From Candidatus Bacteroides intestinipullorum (GTDB lineage: Bacteria > Bacteroidota > Bacteroidia > Bacteroidales > Bacteroidaceae): a stretch of DNA of 35,217 nt. The position numbers were made by a program, and so were the translations under genes. This document shows, one piece after another, positions 7,936-17,799 of the stretch; the stretch's first letter is position 1, and each line of letters starts with the position of its first letter. The stretch covers positions 1 through 35,217 of the forward strand of contig JAHLFO010000066.1 in assembly GCA_018883785.1 (NCBI GenBank). Reading direction: 5' to 3'. The notes beneath the pieces are model-generated. The model did no database searches. It was not told the origin of the DNA and was given only the letters and a program-made list of their open reading frames with translations.

Positions 7936-10272
7936 CTACTCGGCGATGCTGAAGGCTACGGAGGCCGTGCGGCCTTCCCCGTCTACGACCGTGAGTGTGT
8001 GGGGGCCGGGGGAGGGTTGCAGGGGGATTTCGTGGAAGTCGCGGGTCGTGCCCAGATAGTCCTGGTCGAGGTGCCAGTAGAGGGTGACGTCGGTTTGTCC
8101 GTGGGCCACGCGGGCGACGAGGCGTCCCGGCGTGCCGTCCAGTTGGCGGGGCAGGGTGATGCGTGCCCCGGGGGTGGGGTAGATGAACTGCATGGGTTGG
8201 AACGCATCTTCGCCGCATCCGGCTTTGAAGGGGGGCAGGGGGCGGTATTCGGGATGATGCTGCCTGTAGTACCATTCCCAGACGGGCGGCAGGACAAACC
8301 AACTGGATTGCCGCGTAGGCTCGCTGTCGGCGCATTCCTGATGGACGCGGCGGGTGCCGTCGGCGGTGAGGACGACGGGATGGTGGTACGGGCAGGGGGC
8401 GGTGCGCTGCCCGGCAGGCAAGATGAGCAAGGTATCTGTCTCCGTGCAGAAGCGGCTTTTCAGGTGTCCGGAGAGGTGGCAAACCTCTGCATCGACGAAT
8501 ACGCCGTCGGGGCGAACGAACCATGCTGGTGCAGCAGGCAGGAGACTCAGCACATCGAACAGGACGGGACCGGCCGTGCGTGCGCCTACCAAGCCGGGCT
8601 TGCCCTCGCCCGAAGCGTTGCCCACCCATACGCCGACGGCGTAGCGGGGCGTGACGCCCACCGCCCAGGCATCGCGGAAGCCGTAGCTGGTGCCGGTCTT
8701 CCAGGCCACGGGGTGCATGGAGGGGATGGACCGCCAGTCGATTTCCTCTGGGCGGTTGACTTCGGTGAGGGCTTCGAACACCTGCCAGGTGCCTCCGGGG
8801 CGGAAGAAGTCTGCCTTGGGGGCGGATGCAGCTTCCCCGGATGCGACGAGGGTGCACGGAGCTTGGGGCAGGTTCAGCAAGCTGCGCCCCATGCGGGCGT
8901 AGGCCGAAGTGACGTCCCACAAGGTAGCTTCCGCTCCGCCCAGGATGAGCGAGAGCCCGTAGTGCGAGGGAGGGCGGTTGAGGGTGGTTAGTCCGGCTTG
9001 CCGCAAGAGTTCGTGGAACTTGGGCACGCCGTATTGTTGCAGGAGGTGTACGGCGGGGATGTTCAGCGAGCGGGCCAGTGCTTCCGAGGCGGGGACGGCT
9101 CCTTCGAACTGCCGGCTGAAATTCTGCGGGGCAAATCCATTGATGTTGACAGGTATGTCCGGCAGCAGGGTGTGGGGCAAGATCAGTCCTTCTTCCAGGG
9201 CTGCATAGTAGAGGAAGGGCTTCAGGATGCTGCCTGTGCTGCGCGGTGCGCGGATGATGTCTACCTGGCTGCCATCTGCCGATGCGTCGGAGCCGGTGTT
9301 TCCACAATAAGCTACGACCCGGTTGGCGGGCAGGTCGATGACCAGGAGGGCCAGGTGGCGTATGTCGCTTCGGGCAAATTCCCGGCTATGTCGTTCGGCC
9401 AGGGCCTCCAACTGTAGTTGCAGTTCCTTGTCGAGGGTGGAGGTGATGGTCTGGCCGGGATGCTCGGAGGCCAGGCGGTCCACCAGGTGGGGCGCGATGC
9501 GGGGAAGGGGAAGCGGGGCATCCGGCAAAGGTTCGTCCAGGGCCAGGGCGTAGTCCGATGGGCTGAGGTCGCCTTGCTCCCGGAGGAGTTGCAACACCCG
9601 GTTCCGCTTGCGCAACAAGGCTTCGCGTCCCTTGCCGGGATGTATGGCTGAAGGCGCGTTGGGGAGTACGGCCAAGGTGGCGGCTTCTGCCCAGGAAAGT
9701 TCGGAGGAGGGATGGGCAAAGTACCGCCAAGCCGCCGCGTCCAATCCCACGACATTGCCTCCAAAGGGGGCATGCGAGGCATAGAGGGCCAGGATTTCGT
9801 CCTTGGAGCAGCGCAGCTCCAGGCGGGTGGCCAGTATCATTTCCACCAGTTTCTCGGTGAAGGTCCGCGGACGGTTCCGTGAGATGCGGATGGTCTGCAT
9901 GGTCAGTGTGCTTCCTCCGCTGACAATCCTTCCTTGTCGGATGTTTTGCCAGGCCGCGCGGGCTATGGAGAGGGGGTTGACGCCGGGATGGTGATAGAAA
10001 TGCCGGTCCTCGAACGCCAGCAGGCAACGGACGAATTTCCAGGGCACGGTGTCGCACGGCGGGAAGCGCCATTGGCCATCACGGGCGATGCGTGCCCCCA
10101 GCAATTCGCCGTGGCGGTCCGTCACCACCGTGGCGTATGGAACGCGGAACAAGTCGCGGGGCAGGCAACAGGCATACGCCAACAGCAAGCCTGCGACACA
10201 GAGTAACCCGGCCTTCCGCCAGGGGGAAAGCCGGGTTAAACCTATTATTATTGTATGTCCCCACTTCGTCAT
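7936..10272 (-). CDS. pbpC: Penicillin-binding protein 1C (transglycosylase, transpeptidase, BiPBP_C domain)
   Basis: FEDRHFYHHPGVNPLSIARAAWQN and SGGSTLTMQTIRI (GT51); STGSILKPFLY and AWKTGTSYGFRDAW (transpeptidase); C-terminal IYPTPGARITLP region. Downstream of an alpha-2-macroglobulin gene with ATGA overlap. Confidence 0.95.
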   Translation of the reverse strand: MTKWGHTIIIGLTRLSPWRKAGLLCVAGLLLAYACCLPRDLFRVPYATVVTDRHGELLGARIARDGQWRFPPCDTVPWKFVRCLLAFEDRHFYHHPGVNPLSIARAAWQNIRQGRIVSGGSTLTMQTIRISRNRPRTFTEKLVEMILATRLELRCSKDEILALYASHAPFGGNVVGLDAAAWRYFAHPSSELSWAEAATLAVLPNAPSAIHPGKGREALLRKRNRVLQLLREQGDLSPSDYALALDEPLPDAPLPLPRIAPHLVDRLASEHPGQTITSTLDKELQLQLEALAERHSREFARSDIRHLALLVIDLPANRVVAYCGNTGSDASADGSQVDIIRAPRSTGSILKPFLYYAALEEGLILPHTLLPDIPVNINGFAPQNFSRQFEGAVPASEALARSLNIPAVHLLQQYGVPKFHELLRQAGLTTLNRPPSHYGLSLILGGAEATLWDVTSAYARMGRSLLNLPQAPCTLVASGEAASAPKADFFRPGGTWQVFEALTEVNRPEEIDWRSIPSMHPVAWKTGTSYGFRDAWAVGVTPRYAVGVWVGNASGEGKPGLVGARTAGPVLFDVLSLLPAAPAWFVRPDGVFVDAEVCHLSGHLKSRFCTETDTLLILPAGQRTAPCPYHHPVVLTADGTRRVHQECADSEPTRQSSWFVLPPVWEWYYRQHHPEYRPLPPFKAGCGEDAFQPMQFIYPTPGARITLPRQLDGTPGRLVARVAHGQTDVTLYWHLDQDYLGTTRDFHEIPLQPSPGPHTLTVVDGEGRTASVAFSIAE

Positions 10273-13200
10273 GGATTCACCTCTATTCGTCCGGCACGGG
10301 TGCGTGCTTGTATGCGGGTGTCATACATGGCTTCGCATTGCACGGCGGGCAAGATGAATACCCCTGCATAGGTGGCTTGCAGGCGGAGGGCAAATTGCTT
10401 GCGTTCGCCCCGTTTCAAGTCGAAATAGGTCAGTACCCGGTCATCGCGGATATCCTGGTAGGTGCAGGCTGGCTGGGAGGCGGTTCCGTTCAGCCGTTCA
10501 TTGAAGATTTCCCAACCGGTAGGCAGGATGTGCGTCAGGGCCAAGTGGGTCAAATCCTTCGTACCGGTATTTTCCACGCTGATGTGGGCCGTGAAATCGG
10601 TGCCTTGGCGGAGGTGGTCTATGGAGACGGGTTTTCCGTTCAGGTCTGTATAAGTGACCTGCAGGCGGAGCCCTTGTGCTTGTTCGGGCAAGGTATCCTC
10701 CAGAGGTTGCAGGCGGGTGATGAGTGCGGCTTCCAGACTGCCTTCGCCCCGGTTCTTTATGAGGACGGAGCCTTGTCCGGTGGCGGGCAGGAGATGCGTG
10801 CAGGCCACCTTTCCCGAAGCTACTTCGGCCGGTGCCTTCCCGTTCAAAGCCCATTCGTAGTGCAGCGTGCCGGATACTTGATTGGCCAGGCGAGCCATGG
10901 CCATGAGGGCAAAAGCGGTGGATTGGGTGCTGAAGCCGGATTCCTCGCACAAAGATTTGGAGACCTCTTGGGCTTTCCGCAGGGCTTCATCGGTGCGGCC
11001 CATCAACACAAGCGTTTCCAGGACCATCGACGCGTCGCATAGAGGAGAGCCATAGAGGGCACTGCCCGTAGCATCCGTAGCGGGGGCATTGAAGACCAGT
11101 TCGCCGGCTGCTTCCGACTTGCCGGCCAGGGCATAGGCGGAGGCCAAGCGCCAGCGGGCGGAGGCGGGCAAAGTCTCTTGCTCCTTCATGCGGTTCATGG
11201 CGCCGAGTTCGGGGACACCGGCCAAGGCCAATGTGTAGAGCCGGAAAGATTGTTGCAGGCAGGCTGTTTCCTGTTGGTTCGGGTCAGTATAGTCCGCCAG
11301 GCGCCAATTTTGGGCGGCAGCCCGCTGGAAGCGTTTCCATTTCTCCAAGGTGTTGCGATGGACGTCATAGCCCTTCTCTGCGGCCAGTGTGAGGAACATG
11401 CCGGCATAGGAAGTTACCCACTCATCGGCCACGGCCTGGGTAGGCCAGTAGACAAAGCCTCCGTTGGGCAACTGGCGGGCATAGAGTTGCCGGATGCCTT
11501 CCCTGACGTTGGAACTTTGCCGGGCGGACACATTGGCATCTGTTTCCTGGAAGGCGTCGAGGAAGAGGTATGGCAACGCTTTCGACGTAAGTTGCTCCGT
11601 GCAGGCGTGGGTATAATCCTGAAGGAAAGCCAGTCGCCGGCTCAAGTCGGGCGAAGGTATGCGCGATGTTTCCAGACGGACGGAAGCATCCGCTCCGCCG
11701 GTATCGTAGGACAAGGTTGCTTCGTCTCCCGGCTTTATCCATCGGCGTTCTTGGAGGGTGACGGGCGGATTGGGGTTGCGCACGTCTATATCCACGCTCT
11801 CCTTGGCCTGTTGTCCGTCTCCCGAAGCTGTGAAGCGGATGGTGGCCTTGCCCGTCTGTCCGGATGTCTTGAGGCGGAAGTTGACCAGTTGGTCTCCCGG
11901 CTGCTCGAAGCGGAGGGATTGGCTGGACGGGCCGATGATGGAGAGTCCCGTTCCTTCCGTCCGGATGGAGACGTTTATATCTTTGGCACCTTTCTCCATG
12001 GCAAAGACATTGACAGGCACCTGGAGTTCTTCACCGGTAGAGAGGATCCTCGGCAGGGTGGGAAGCAACATCAGCGGAGTGCGTACGGGTACTGTTTTTT
12101 CGGCGTTGCCATAGCTCCCGTTCTGTCCGGCGATGAGCATGACGCGCACCGAACCGACATATTGGGGCAGGCGCATGGTATGGGTGTTGTGTTTTCCTTT
12201 GTCCAACCGGAACGGCCCGATGAACTTCACCACCGGCTTGAAGCGGTTGGCCTTGGCATCGGCGGGCTTCAGCATCTCGTCTCCACCCGTGCTGAAGATG
12301 GGGGCATAGCGTCCCGCGTAGGCACCCAATACTTGGTCGAACATATCCCACGTGGAGATGCCCAACGCTTCGCGGGCGTAGAATTCATTCCATGGGTCGG
12401 GCGTGCGGAAGTTGGTGAGGTCCAGCAATCCTTCGTCCACGATGGCCAAGGTATAGGTCATGGGCTTGCCTGCCTGTTCGCTTACACGGATGGTGAAGTC
12501 GGTCTCCGGGCGGAGCACGTCGGGCATCTCTATCCGCGGATGGAGGACAGTGGCAGGGTCGGTCACCATCACCGGTACCACGCCATACATTCGGATAGGC
12601 AAGTCGTTGACCGTCTGTGCGTGAGGTTGGAGCTGGGTGACGTGCAGGTAGACGTTGGGTGCCATCTCCGGCGTAATGTCGAAGGTGTAGCGCGTGTCTT
12701 CTTCGTCCTTCACCTCTATCCATTCGCGGCGGAGCACGGTGGAGCCGTTTTCGATGGCTATCAGTGCATGTCCTCCGGCAGAGGCGGGGATGAAGGCTGT
12801 GGCTTTATCTCCGGGCTTGTACGTCTCTTTGTCCAGCGAGAAGGTCAACATCTTCAGGTTGTCCGGGTCGGTCTTGGTAGAGCGTCCGCGCCATTCGGGC
12901 CAGTCGATGTAGACGGTGCCTCCCGTGGCGTGCCCGCTCTTCTTGTCCTTGACATAGACCAGGTAGCGTCCCCAGTCGGGATAGTTGACGCGGAAGGTGA
13001 AGCTGGCTTTACCCGCTTGGGTTTGCAGCTGTCCGCTGGCTACGGGCGTGACCGAACTGTTGTTGACATAGGTGCCGAAGGATTCTTCGCGGTTCTCCCA
13101 CCACCAGCTCCAGTCAATTTTGTAAATCTTGTATTCCACGTCGGTGCGGTCAGAGGGTTTCCCGTCGGGCGTCAGGGTGACGATGTCGAAGCGATGCTCC

Positions 13201-15812
13201 GTGTCCGTCTCGATGCTCTTGCCTTCCGGTTGGTTCAGGGCGATGCCCACGTAGGAGTCAAAAGGCGAGTAGGGGACATGCTGCACGTAGATGCTGGCGT
13301 CTCCTCCCGGTTCGAAGACGCGGGTGGTGAGGGTAGCGTTCAGCATGCCCGGTGCCGTGGAGGCGTCAGGAAGCTTCAGGGAGAAGATTGCCTTGCCGTC
13401 GGCATCCAACTGGCCGTCGTACACCTCTGCCTTCTGCGTGGTGAAGTCCGTGGCGGGATTGTTGAAGATGTATTGCTTGTATAGGGGGAATTGTGTATTC
13501 ACCTTCGTCAGCGACATTTCCATCTTCGCCTTCAAGCGGGAGGCGGTGGCACCCGTCAGCCAGGCGGAGGAAATCGTTGCCTGCACTTCCTTTTGCGAGG
13601 CATGGAGCATCTTTTCCGGAAGTTTTGTGTTTATCTTGAGCCGATTGGGTTTGACGGACTCGATGCGCAGGCTTTTGTGGAAGGTGCTGCCACCCACCTT
13701 GACGTAGGCGTTCCATTGTCCGGTAGGGTCGTCGGCTCGGGTGGGCACTTGGAAGGTGTATAGGCCGTTCATGCCCTGTGTGGAGATGAGCTTCGCGTGG
13801 AATTGTCCGCGCGGGTTGTACATCTCCAGCGTGACGGGATGCGTGTCGGGGATGCGCCGCTCCCGGTCTTCCAGCATGAAGGAGACGTGTAGCGTGTCGC
13901 CCGGGCGCCATACGCCCCGCTCGCCGTAGACGAATCCTTTCAATCCCTTCTCAATGCGTTTGCCTCCGGTATCGAAACGGCTGGCGGACTGGTTTTCGCC
14001 GGCCACCACACGCAGGTAGGCTTTTTGGTTGCCGTCAGAGGCGCAGACGATGAAAGGGGTTCCCTCCGGGATGATTTCGGCAAATCCTTGGGCATCGGTG
14101 CGTGCCGTGCCGATGGGCTGAAGCTGGAAGTTGTAGACCGTGATGTCTGCCCCCTGCACGGGCCGGGTAGTGAGGAGGTCGGTCACAGCCACCCAAAGGC
14201 GGTTCAGCGTGTTGCCCTTGACAATCAGTCCCAGGTTGGAGGCATAGACATTGCAGGCGGCCACGCGGCTACTGTTCATGTAGTAGGAGGGGTGGCACGG
14301 GTTGTCCTGCTCGCGCCAGTCGTAGAGACTCCAGTCGTACTCCACGCCTCCGTTATAATAGAAATAGCTTTGCGGCACATCCCACTCCGCGGCTTCCGCT
14401 TCGGTCAATCCGTCCTCGACCAGCGGCGTCGACCGCTCCTTGGTGAAGGAAGGATGCGGTGTCTGGCCATCGCACGGATAGGCGGAGTATTCCTGTCGGA
14501 AAGAGAGGTAGATGCGGTAGATGGCACCCGGTTCTTGCCGGATGAGCCCGCCCAGGTCGATGGAGTAGTCGTTCCATTGGTGGATGTCCTTGGTCTGGTC
14601 TTCGTCCAGGTAGAGTGTTTTCTTGTAGACGAGGCGGCCGGCACGACGCAGTTCGTTGGCAGATTCGGGCGTGTTGGTTTGCAGGAAAGTCAGGATGTTT
14701 TGTTCGAAGATGCGTACCACGCTCAGGTCCACCGCATAGAGGTTAGCAGCGCGGAAGGGGACAAGCAGTTTTTTGGAGTCGGGCAGGATGGTAGCATCGG
14801 CGTACAGTTGCACTTGCGGCTTGAGGTGCAACTCGCTGAAGGCGATGGAGTGCGAGGCGCCCAGTTTCTGTCCGGCTGCATCCCGGATGCCCTCGTGCAG
14901 GAGGAGCGTCAGCGGGCCGTCTGCTTTCTGCGTTTCGTCCAGGTAGACAAGGATTTTGTTGGCTTTCATCTGGAGGAGAGCGTTGGGCGCTTCTTTGATT
15001 TCTACCAGTCCTTTTAAGTCCTGCGCGGCGTCCAGCGGGGCGGAGAATGTGATTTCCAGTCCGTCCTCCGGCGTGTCTGTGCGCCGGGCGGAGAGGAAGC
15101 GGAAGGTGCCGCGTGCAGGGACGGTGATGTCTAAGCGTTGTTCGCAGTCGATGTCTGCCTGCGTGCCGTCCGCGGTGAGCGTCAGCGTGTAGTCCTGTTT
15201 CTCTCGGGGGATACTGTCCAAGGTGAAGGCGTGGCACAGGGCGTTGTCGGTGGGGGTGAGGCGGATGACTGTGCCTTTGTGGTCGGTGGAGAGCATCCGT
15301 TCTACATCGGCGGTGGGAAGGATATCGCTCAGGCGGATTTCGCCCGCCACGGACAGGTATTCCGGCGAGGTGATGACGGGTGTCTCCAGGTGCATCGTGA
15401 AGGTGCGCGGTTGTACGCGGAAGGAGAAGCGGAACTTCTCCAAGCCGTCCGGCACGGTCAGGTAGTCGCCCAGGCGGAAGGTGCCGTGGTAGAGTTCGCC
15501 GGGGCGGAGACTGCCTTCATCGGGCTCGAACTCGAGGGTACGATTGTCCAGCCAACGGGCTTTTCCGCCGAGTGCGGGCGAGAAGCTGAAGGGGTTGTCG
15601 GCCAAATCGTTGAGGTCCACCATCGGCAGGTCTTGCGCCAGCTCAATGCGGATGGTGGCGCGCGAGGAGATGACGCCGCCCGTATAGGCACTGATATAGG
15701 GCGCGAATTCGGCAGACGGGGTGATGTCCCGCCGTGTGCCTGTGCAGGCGGAGAATAGCGCGCTTGCCAATAGGAAAAGGAGCGTGCTTAGGAGGGTGCT
15801 GTGCTGTTTCAT
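10269..15812 (-). CDS. Bacterial alpha-2-macroglobulin family lipoprotein, 1847 aa
   Basis: Lipoprotein signal (LLFLLASALFSAC), MG2-type region GVWRPGDTLHVSFMLEDRER, thioester motif CTEQ in DYTHACTEQLTSKALPYLF, C-terminal receptor-like region. Overlaps pbpC by 4 nt. Confidence 0.93.
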   Translation of the reverse strand: MKQHSTLLSTLLFLLASALFSACTGTRRDITPSAEFAPYISAYTGGVISSRATIRIELAQDLPMVDLNDLADNPFSFSPALGGKARWLDNRTLEFEPDEGSLRPGELYHGTFRLGDYLTVPDGLEKFRFSFRVQPRTFTMHLETPVITSPEYLSVAGEIRLSDILPTADVERMLSTDHKGTVIRLTPTDNALCHAFTLDSIPREKQDYTLTLTADGTQADIDCEQRLDITVPARGTFRFLSARRTDTPEDGLEITFSAPLDAAQDLKGLVEIKEAPNALLQMKANKILVYLDETQKADGPLTLLLHEGIRDAAGQKLGASHSIAFSELHLKPQVQLYADATILPDSKKLLVPFRAANLYAVDLSVVRIFEQNILTFLQTNTPESANELRRAGRLVYKKTLYLDEDQTKDIHQWNDYSIDLGGLIRQEPGAIYRIYLSFRQEYSAYPCDGQTPHPSFTKERSTPLVEDGLTEAEAAEWDVPQSYFYYNGGVEYDWSLYDWREQDNPCHPSYYMNSSRVAACNVYASNLGLIVKGNTLNRLWVAVTDLLTTRPVQGADITVYNFQLQPIGTARTDAQGFAEIIPEGTPFIVCASDGNQKAYLRVVAGENQSASRFDTGGKRIEKGLKGFVYGERGVWRPGDTLHVSFMLEDRERRIPDTHPVTLEMYNPRGQFHAKLISTQGMNGLYTFQVPTRADDPTGQWNAYVKVGGSTFHKSLRIESVKPNRLKINTKLPEKMLHASQKEVQATISSAWLTGATASRLKAKMEMSLTKVNTQFPLYKQYIFNNPATDFTTQKAEVYDGQLDADGKAIFSLKLPDASTAPGMLNATLTTRVFEPGGDASIYVQHVPYSPFDSYVGIALNQPEGKSIETDTEHRFDIVTLTPDGKPSDRTDVEYKIYKIDWSWWWENREESFGTYVNNSSVTPVASGQLQTQAGKASFTFRVNYPDWGRYLVYVKDKKSGHATGGTVYIDWPEWRGRSTKTDPDNLKMLTFSLDKETYKPGDKATAFIPASAGGHALIAIENGSTVLRREWIEVKDEEDTRYTFDITPEMAPNVYLHVTQLQPHAQTVNDLPIRMYGVVPVMVTDPATVLHPRIEMPDVLRPETDFTIRVSEQAGKPMTYTLAIVDEGLLDLTNFRTPDPWNEFYAREALGISTWDMFDQVLGAYAGRYAPIFSTGGDEMLKPADAKANRFKPVVKFIGPFRLDKGKHNTHTMRLPQYVGSVRVMLIAGQNGSYGNAEKTVPVRTPLMLLPTLPRILSTGEELQVPVNVFAMEKGAKDINVSIRTEGTGLSIIGPSSQSLRFEQPGDQLVNFRLKTSGQTGKATIRFTASGDGQQAKESVDIDVRNPNPPVTLQERRWIKPGDEATLSYDTGGADASVRLETSRIPSPDLSRRLAFLQDYTHACTEQLTSKALPYLFLDAFQETDANVSARQSSNVREGIRQLYARQLPNGGFVYWPTQAVADEWVTSYAGMFLTLAAEKGYDVHRNTLEKWKRFQRAAAQNWRLADYTDPNQQETACLQQSFRLYTLALAGVPELGAMNRMKEQETLPASARWRLASAYALAGKSEAAGELVFNAPATDATGSALYGSPLCDASMVLETLVLMGRTDEALRKAQEVSKSLCEESGFSTQSTAFALMAMARLANQVSGTLHYEWALNGKAPAEVASGKVACTHLLPATGQGSVLIKNRGEGSLEAALITRLQPLEDTLPEQAQGLRLQVTYTDLNGKPVSIDHLRQGTDFTAHISVENTGTKDLTHLALTHILPTGWEIFNERLNGTASQPACTYQDIRDDRVLTYFDLKRGERKQFALRLQATYAGVFILPAVQCEAMYDTRIQARTRAGRIEVNP

Positions 15813-15838
15813 GACATGTTGTTTTTATGACGTTCCCA

Positions 15839-16627
15839 CTAAATTATCGTAAACTCGTCCGCGTCTTTCCACGCGGGAAACCTTTCGCGGAAGCGTTGCA
15901 GGGCATCCCCATCCAGCGTGAGGGTCACTGTGCCCGTCGCATGGTCGGGTATGGAGGCCATCCGCTCGCCTCGGGGCGACCAGGCGGCGGTGCCGCCATC
16001 GTGCAGGACGCCATGCAGGTCGTCTCCTACACGGTTAACACCGCAGACGTAGGAAATGTTCTCTACGGCGCGTGCTTGCAGCAGGATATCCCATGCTTTT
16101 CGTCGCGAAGCGGGCCAGTTGGCCACGTAGATTAGCAGGTCGTATTCGTTTCGCCGGTTGCGGCTCCATACGGGGAAGCGCAGGTCGTAGCACACCAGCA
16201 GGCAGATGGCCCATCCCCGGTAGTGGACGATGAGCCGCTCGTGTCCGGGCGCGTAGTATTCCGTCTCGCGCCCCATGCGGAAGAGGTGGCGTTTGTCATA
16301 GTAGTAAGCATCGCCTTCGGGCGTGAGGAAGAAGGCGCGGTTGCGATAGTGCCCGTCGTGAGGCGTGTTGCAGGCGATGTAGCTCCCGGCTATGGCCACC
16401 CCATACGTTGCCGCCCATTGTCTGAGGGAGGTGAGGGTAGGCCCGTCCACGGATTCAGCCAGGGCGGCGGGGTGCATGCTGAACCCTGTGGAGAAGGTTT
16501 CCGGCAGAACCACCAGCTCCGTCTGCCCGCGTAGCTCCTCCAGCAACAGGCGCAGGCGGTCAAGGTTCGCTGACTTGTCTTCCCAGACGATGTCCGTCTG
16601 CCAGAGGGTGACGCGTAGCGGGTTCAT
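15839..16627 (-). CDS. Carbon-nitrogen hydrolase (nitrilase superfamily, omega-amidase/YafV-like)
   Basis: Candidate catalytic triad motifs LPETFSTGF, YDKRHLFRMGRE and LLVCYDLRFPVW. Confidence 0.92.
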   Translation of the reverse strand: MNPLRVTLWQTDIVWEDKSANLDRLRLLLEELRGQTELVVLPETFSTGFSMHPAALAESVDGPTLTSLRQWAATYGVAIAGSYIACNTPHDGHYRNRAFFLTPEGDAYYYDKRHLFRMGRETEYYAPGHERLIVHYRGWAICLLVCYDLRFPVWSRNRRNEYDLLIYVANWPASRRKAWDILLQARAVENISYVCGVNRVGDDLHGVLHDGGTAAWSPRGERMASIPDHATGTVTLTLDGDALQRFRERFPAWKDADEFTII

Positions 16628-17169
16628 GTCGCGAAATTTTGGGGTTTCTTCCCGCGAAAGTGGGTGAAGTATTCTTTGATGGTGCGTATGTCTCGTTCAT
16701 AGTCGCCGCTGGGCATCAGGCTCTGCGTGCAGGCGATGGTGCGCGTGGGGTAGTCGATGCCTATCAGCAGGATGGGCACTTGCGCCTTCAGGGCGATGTA
16801 GTAAAACCCCTTTTTCCACTCTGGGTTGGCGCGGCGGGTGCCTTCGGGCGTGACAGCCAGGCGCAACGTGCGGCACTGCGCGAAGCGGGCGGCCATCTGG
16901 TCGGTGAGCGAGGCGTTGCGCCCGCGGTCCACGGGGATGCCTCCCAACGCCTTAAACAAGGGACCCAGCGGGAAGAAGAACCATTCCTTCTTCATCAGGA
17001 AGTGCACCTTGCCGTGCAACATCCCGCAGAACAGCTTGCCGTAGAACAGGTCCCAGTTGGATGTGTGAGGTGCCGCGCAGATGACGCACTTATCATGCGC
17101 GGGCACCTCAATCCGTGTTTTCCAACCCAGCAGGCGGAAGTAGATGAATCTGTACAAGCGGTTCACCAT
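16624..17169 (-). CDS. 1-acyl-sn-glycerol-3-phosphate acyltransferase-like (PlsC family)
   Basis: APHTSNWDLFYGKL (HX4D-like), GGIPVDRGRN and TPEGTRR motifs. ATGA overlap with the nitrilase gene. Confidence 0.9.
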   Translation of the reverse strand: MVNRLYRFIYFRLLGWKTRIEVPAHDKCVICAAPHTSNWDLFYGKLFCGMLHGKVHFLMKKEWFFFPLGPLFKALGGIPVDRGRNASLTDQMAARFAQCRTLRLAVTPEGTRRANPEWKKGFYYIALKAQVPILLIGIDYPTRTIACTQSLMPSGDYERDIRTIKEYFTHFRGKKPQNFAT

Positions 17170-17177
17170 GAGCGGTT

Positions 17178-17291
17178 GTTAATGGTCAATGGTTAATGGT
17201 TAAGGTTAATGGTTAATGGCTGGTGGTTAGTGATAAGGCTTGCTGGTCGCTTGCCGCTGATTATTAACCATTAATCATTAACCATTAATAA
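17178..17291. repeat. GGTTAAT-type short repeats with an inverted block (imperfect inverted repeat)
   Basis: Left block GTTAATGGTCAATGGTTAATGGTTAAGGTTAATGGTTAATGG; right block ATTATTAACCATTAATCATTAACCATTAATAATCA is near-complementary. Confidence 0.8.
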
Positions 17292-17564
17292 TCAGTTTTT
17301 CAGTTGGCCCATGGCTTCCAGGATGCTGCTTACCCGCGCGTTAAAGTCCTCGCGCAGTTTCTTGTAGAATCCTTTGACGTTGCCCGGTTCGGTGTGGCTG
17401 ATGCGGCTGACAAAGTCGTCCTGCATGTCCAGGATGTCAGTCATCACCTTGTCTGCCTTTGCCTTGTCTGCTTCGGGCAGGGTCAGGCTGATATACACGC
17501 ATTCGGTGAACAGCTCGCCGACGATATAGTTGATTCCCTTTTTCAATGCTTTTCTGCTTGCCAT
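17292..17564 (-). CDS. Small hypothetical protein, 90 aa
   Basis: ORF MASRKALKKGINYIVGELFTECVYISLTLPEADKAKADKVMTD... from the internal ATG at 17564. Preceded by a consensus promoter; helical composition with no long hydrophobic stretch. Confidence 0.8.
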   Translation of the reverse strand: MASRKALKKGINYIVGELFTECVYISLTLPEADKAKADKVMTDILDMQDDFVSRISHTEPGNVKGFYKKLREDFNARVSSILEAMGQLKN

Positions 17565-17695
17565 AATTACTTGTTTTTTTAGTGGATAAATCATTTTCTT
17601 GTCCGGACAAGACGCGCTTCATCTTTTGGTGGAGGGAAGTGCGGGTGGGGAGGTTCTGCCAAACTATGCTTTGCGGTGTCTCGGCCTTGACGTGA

Positions 17696-17727
17696 CAAAG
17701 GTAAGCACAATGTTTGAGATGACCAAA
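17696..17727 (-). promoter_or_regulatory. Consensus Bacteroidetes promoter (TTTG-N20-TACCTTTG) for the 90-aa protein gene
   Basis: Plus strand CAAAGGTA at 17696-17703 and CAAA at 17724-17727, spacing 20. Matches the published Bacteroides -33/-7 consensus. Confidence 0.7.
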
Positions 17728-17799
17728 TTCTGAGGGGCGATAAGCGGGCATTTTTTGCAGCTTTTTCGAGCTTTTTTTTGCAGGTGCCCGGGGTTGCGC

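Noticed and set aside
7820-9307. 495-aa minus-strand ORF in another frame of pbpC
   Set aside because: Pro/Arg/His-rich frame overlapping pbpC on the same strand and running through the repeat array; not plausible coding.
11178-13484. 768-aa + strand ORF inside the alpha-2-macroglobulin gene
   Set aside because: Antisense shadow ORF; the minus strand has clear A2M motifs across the same interval.
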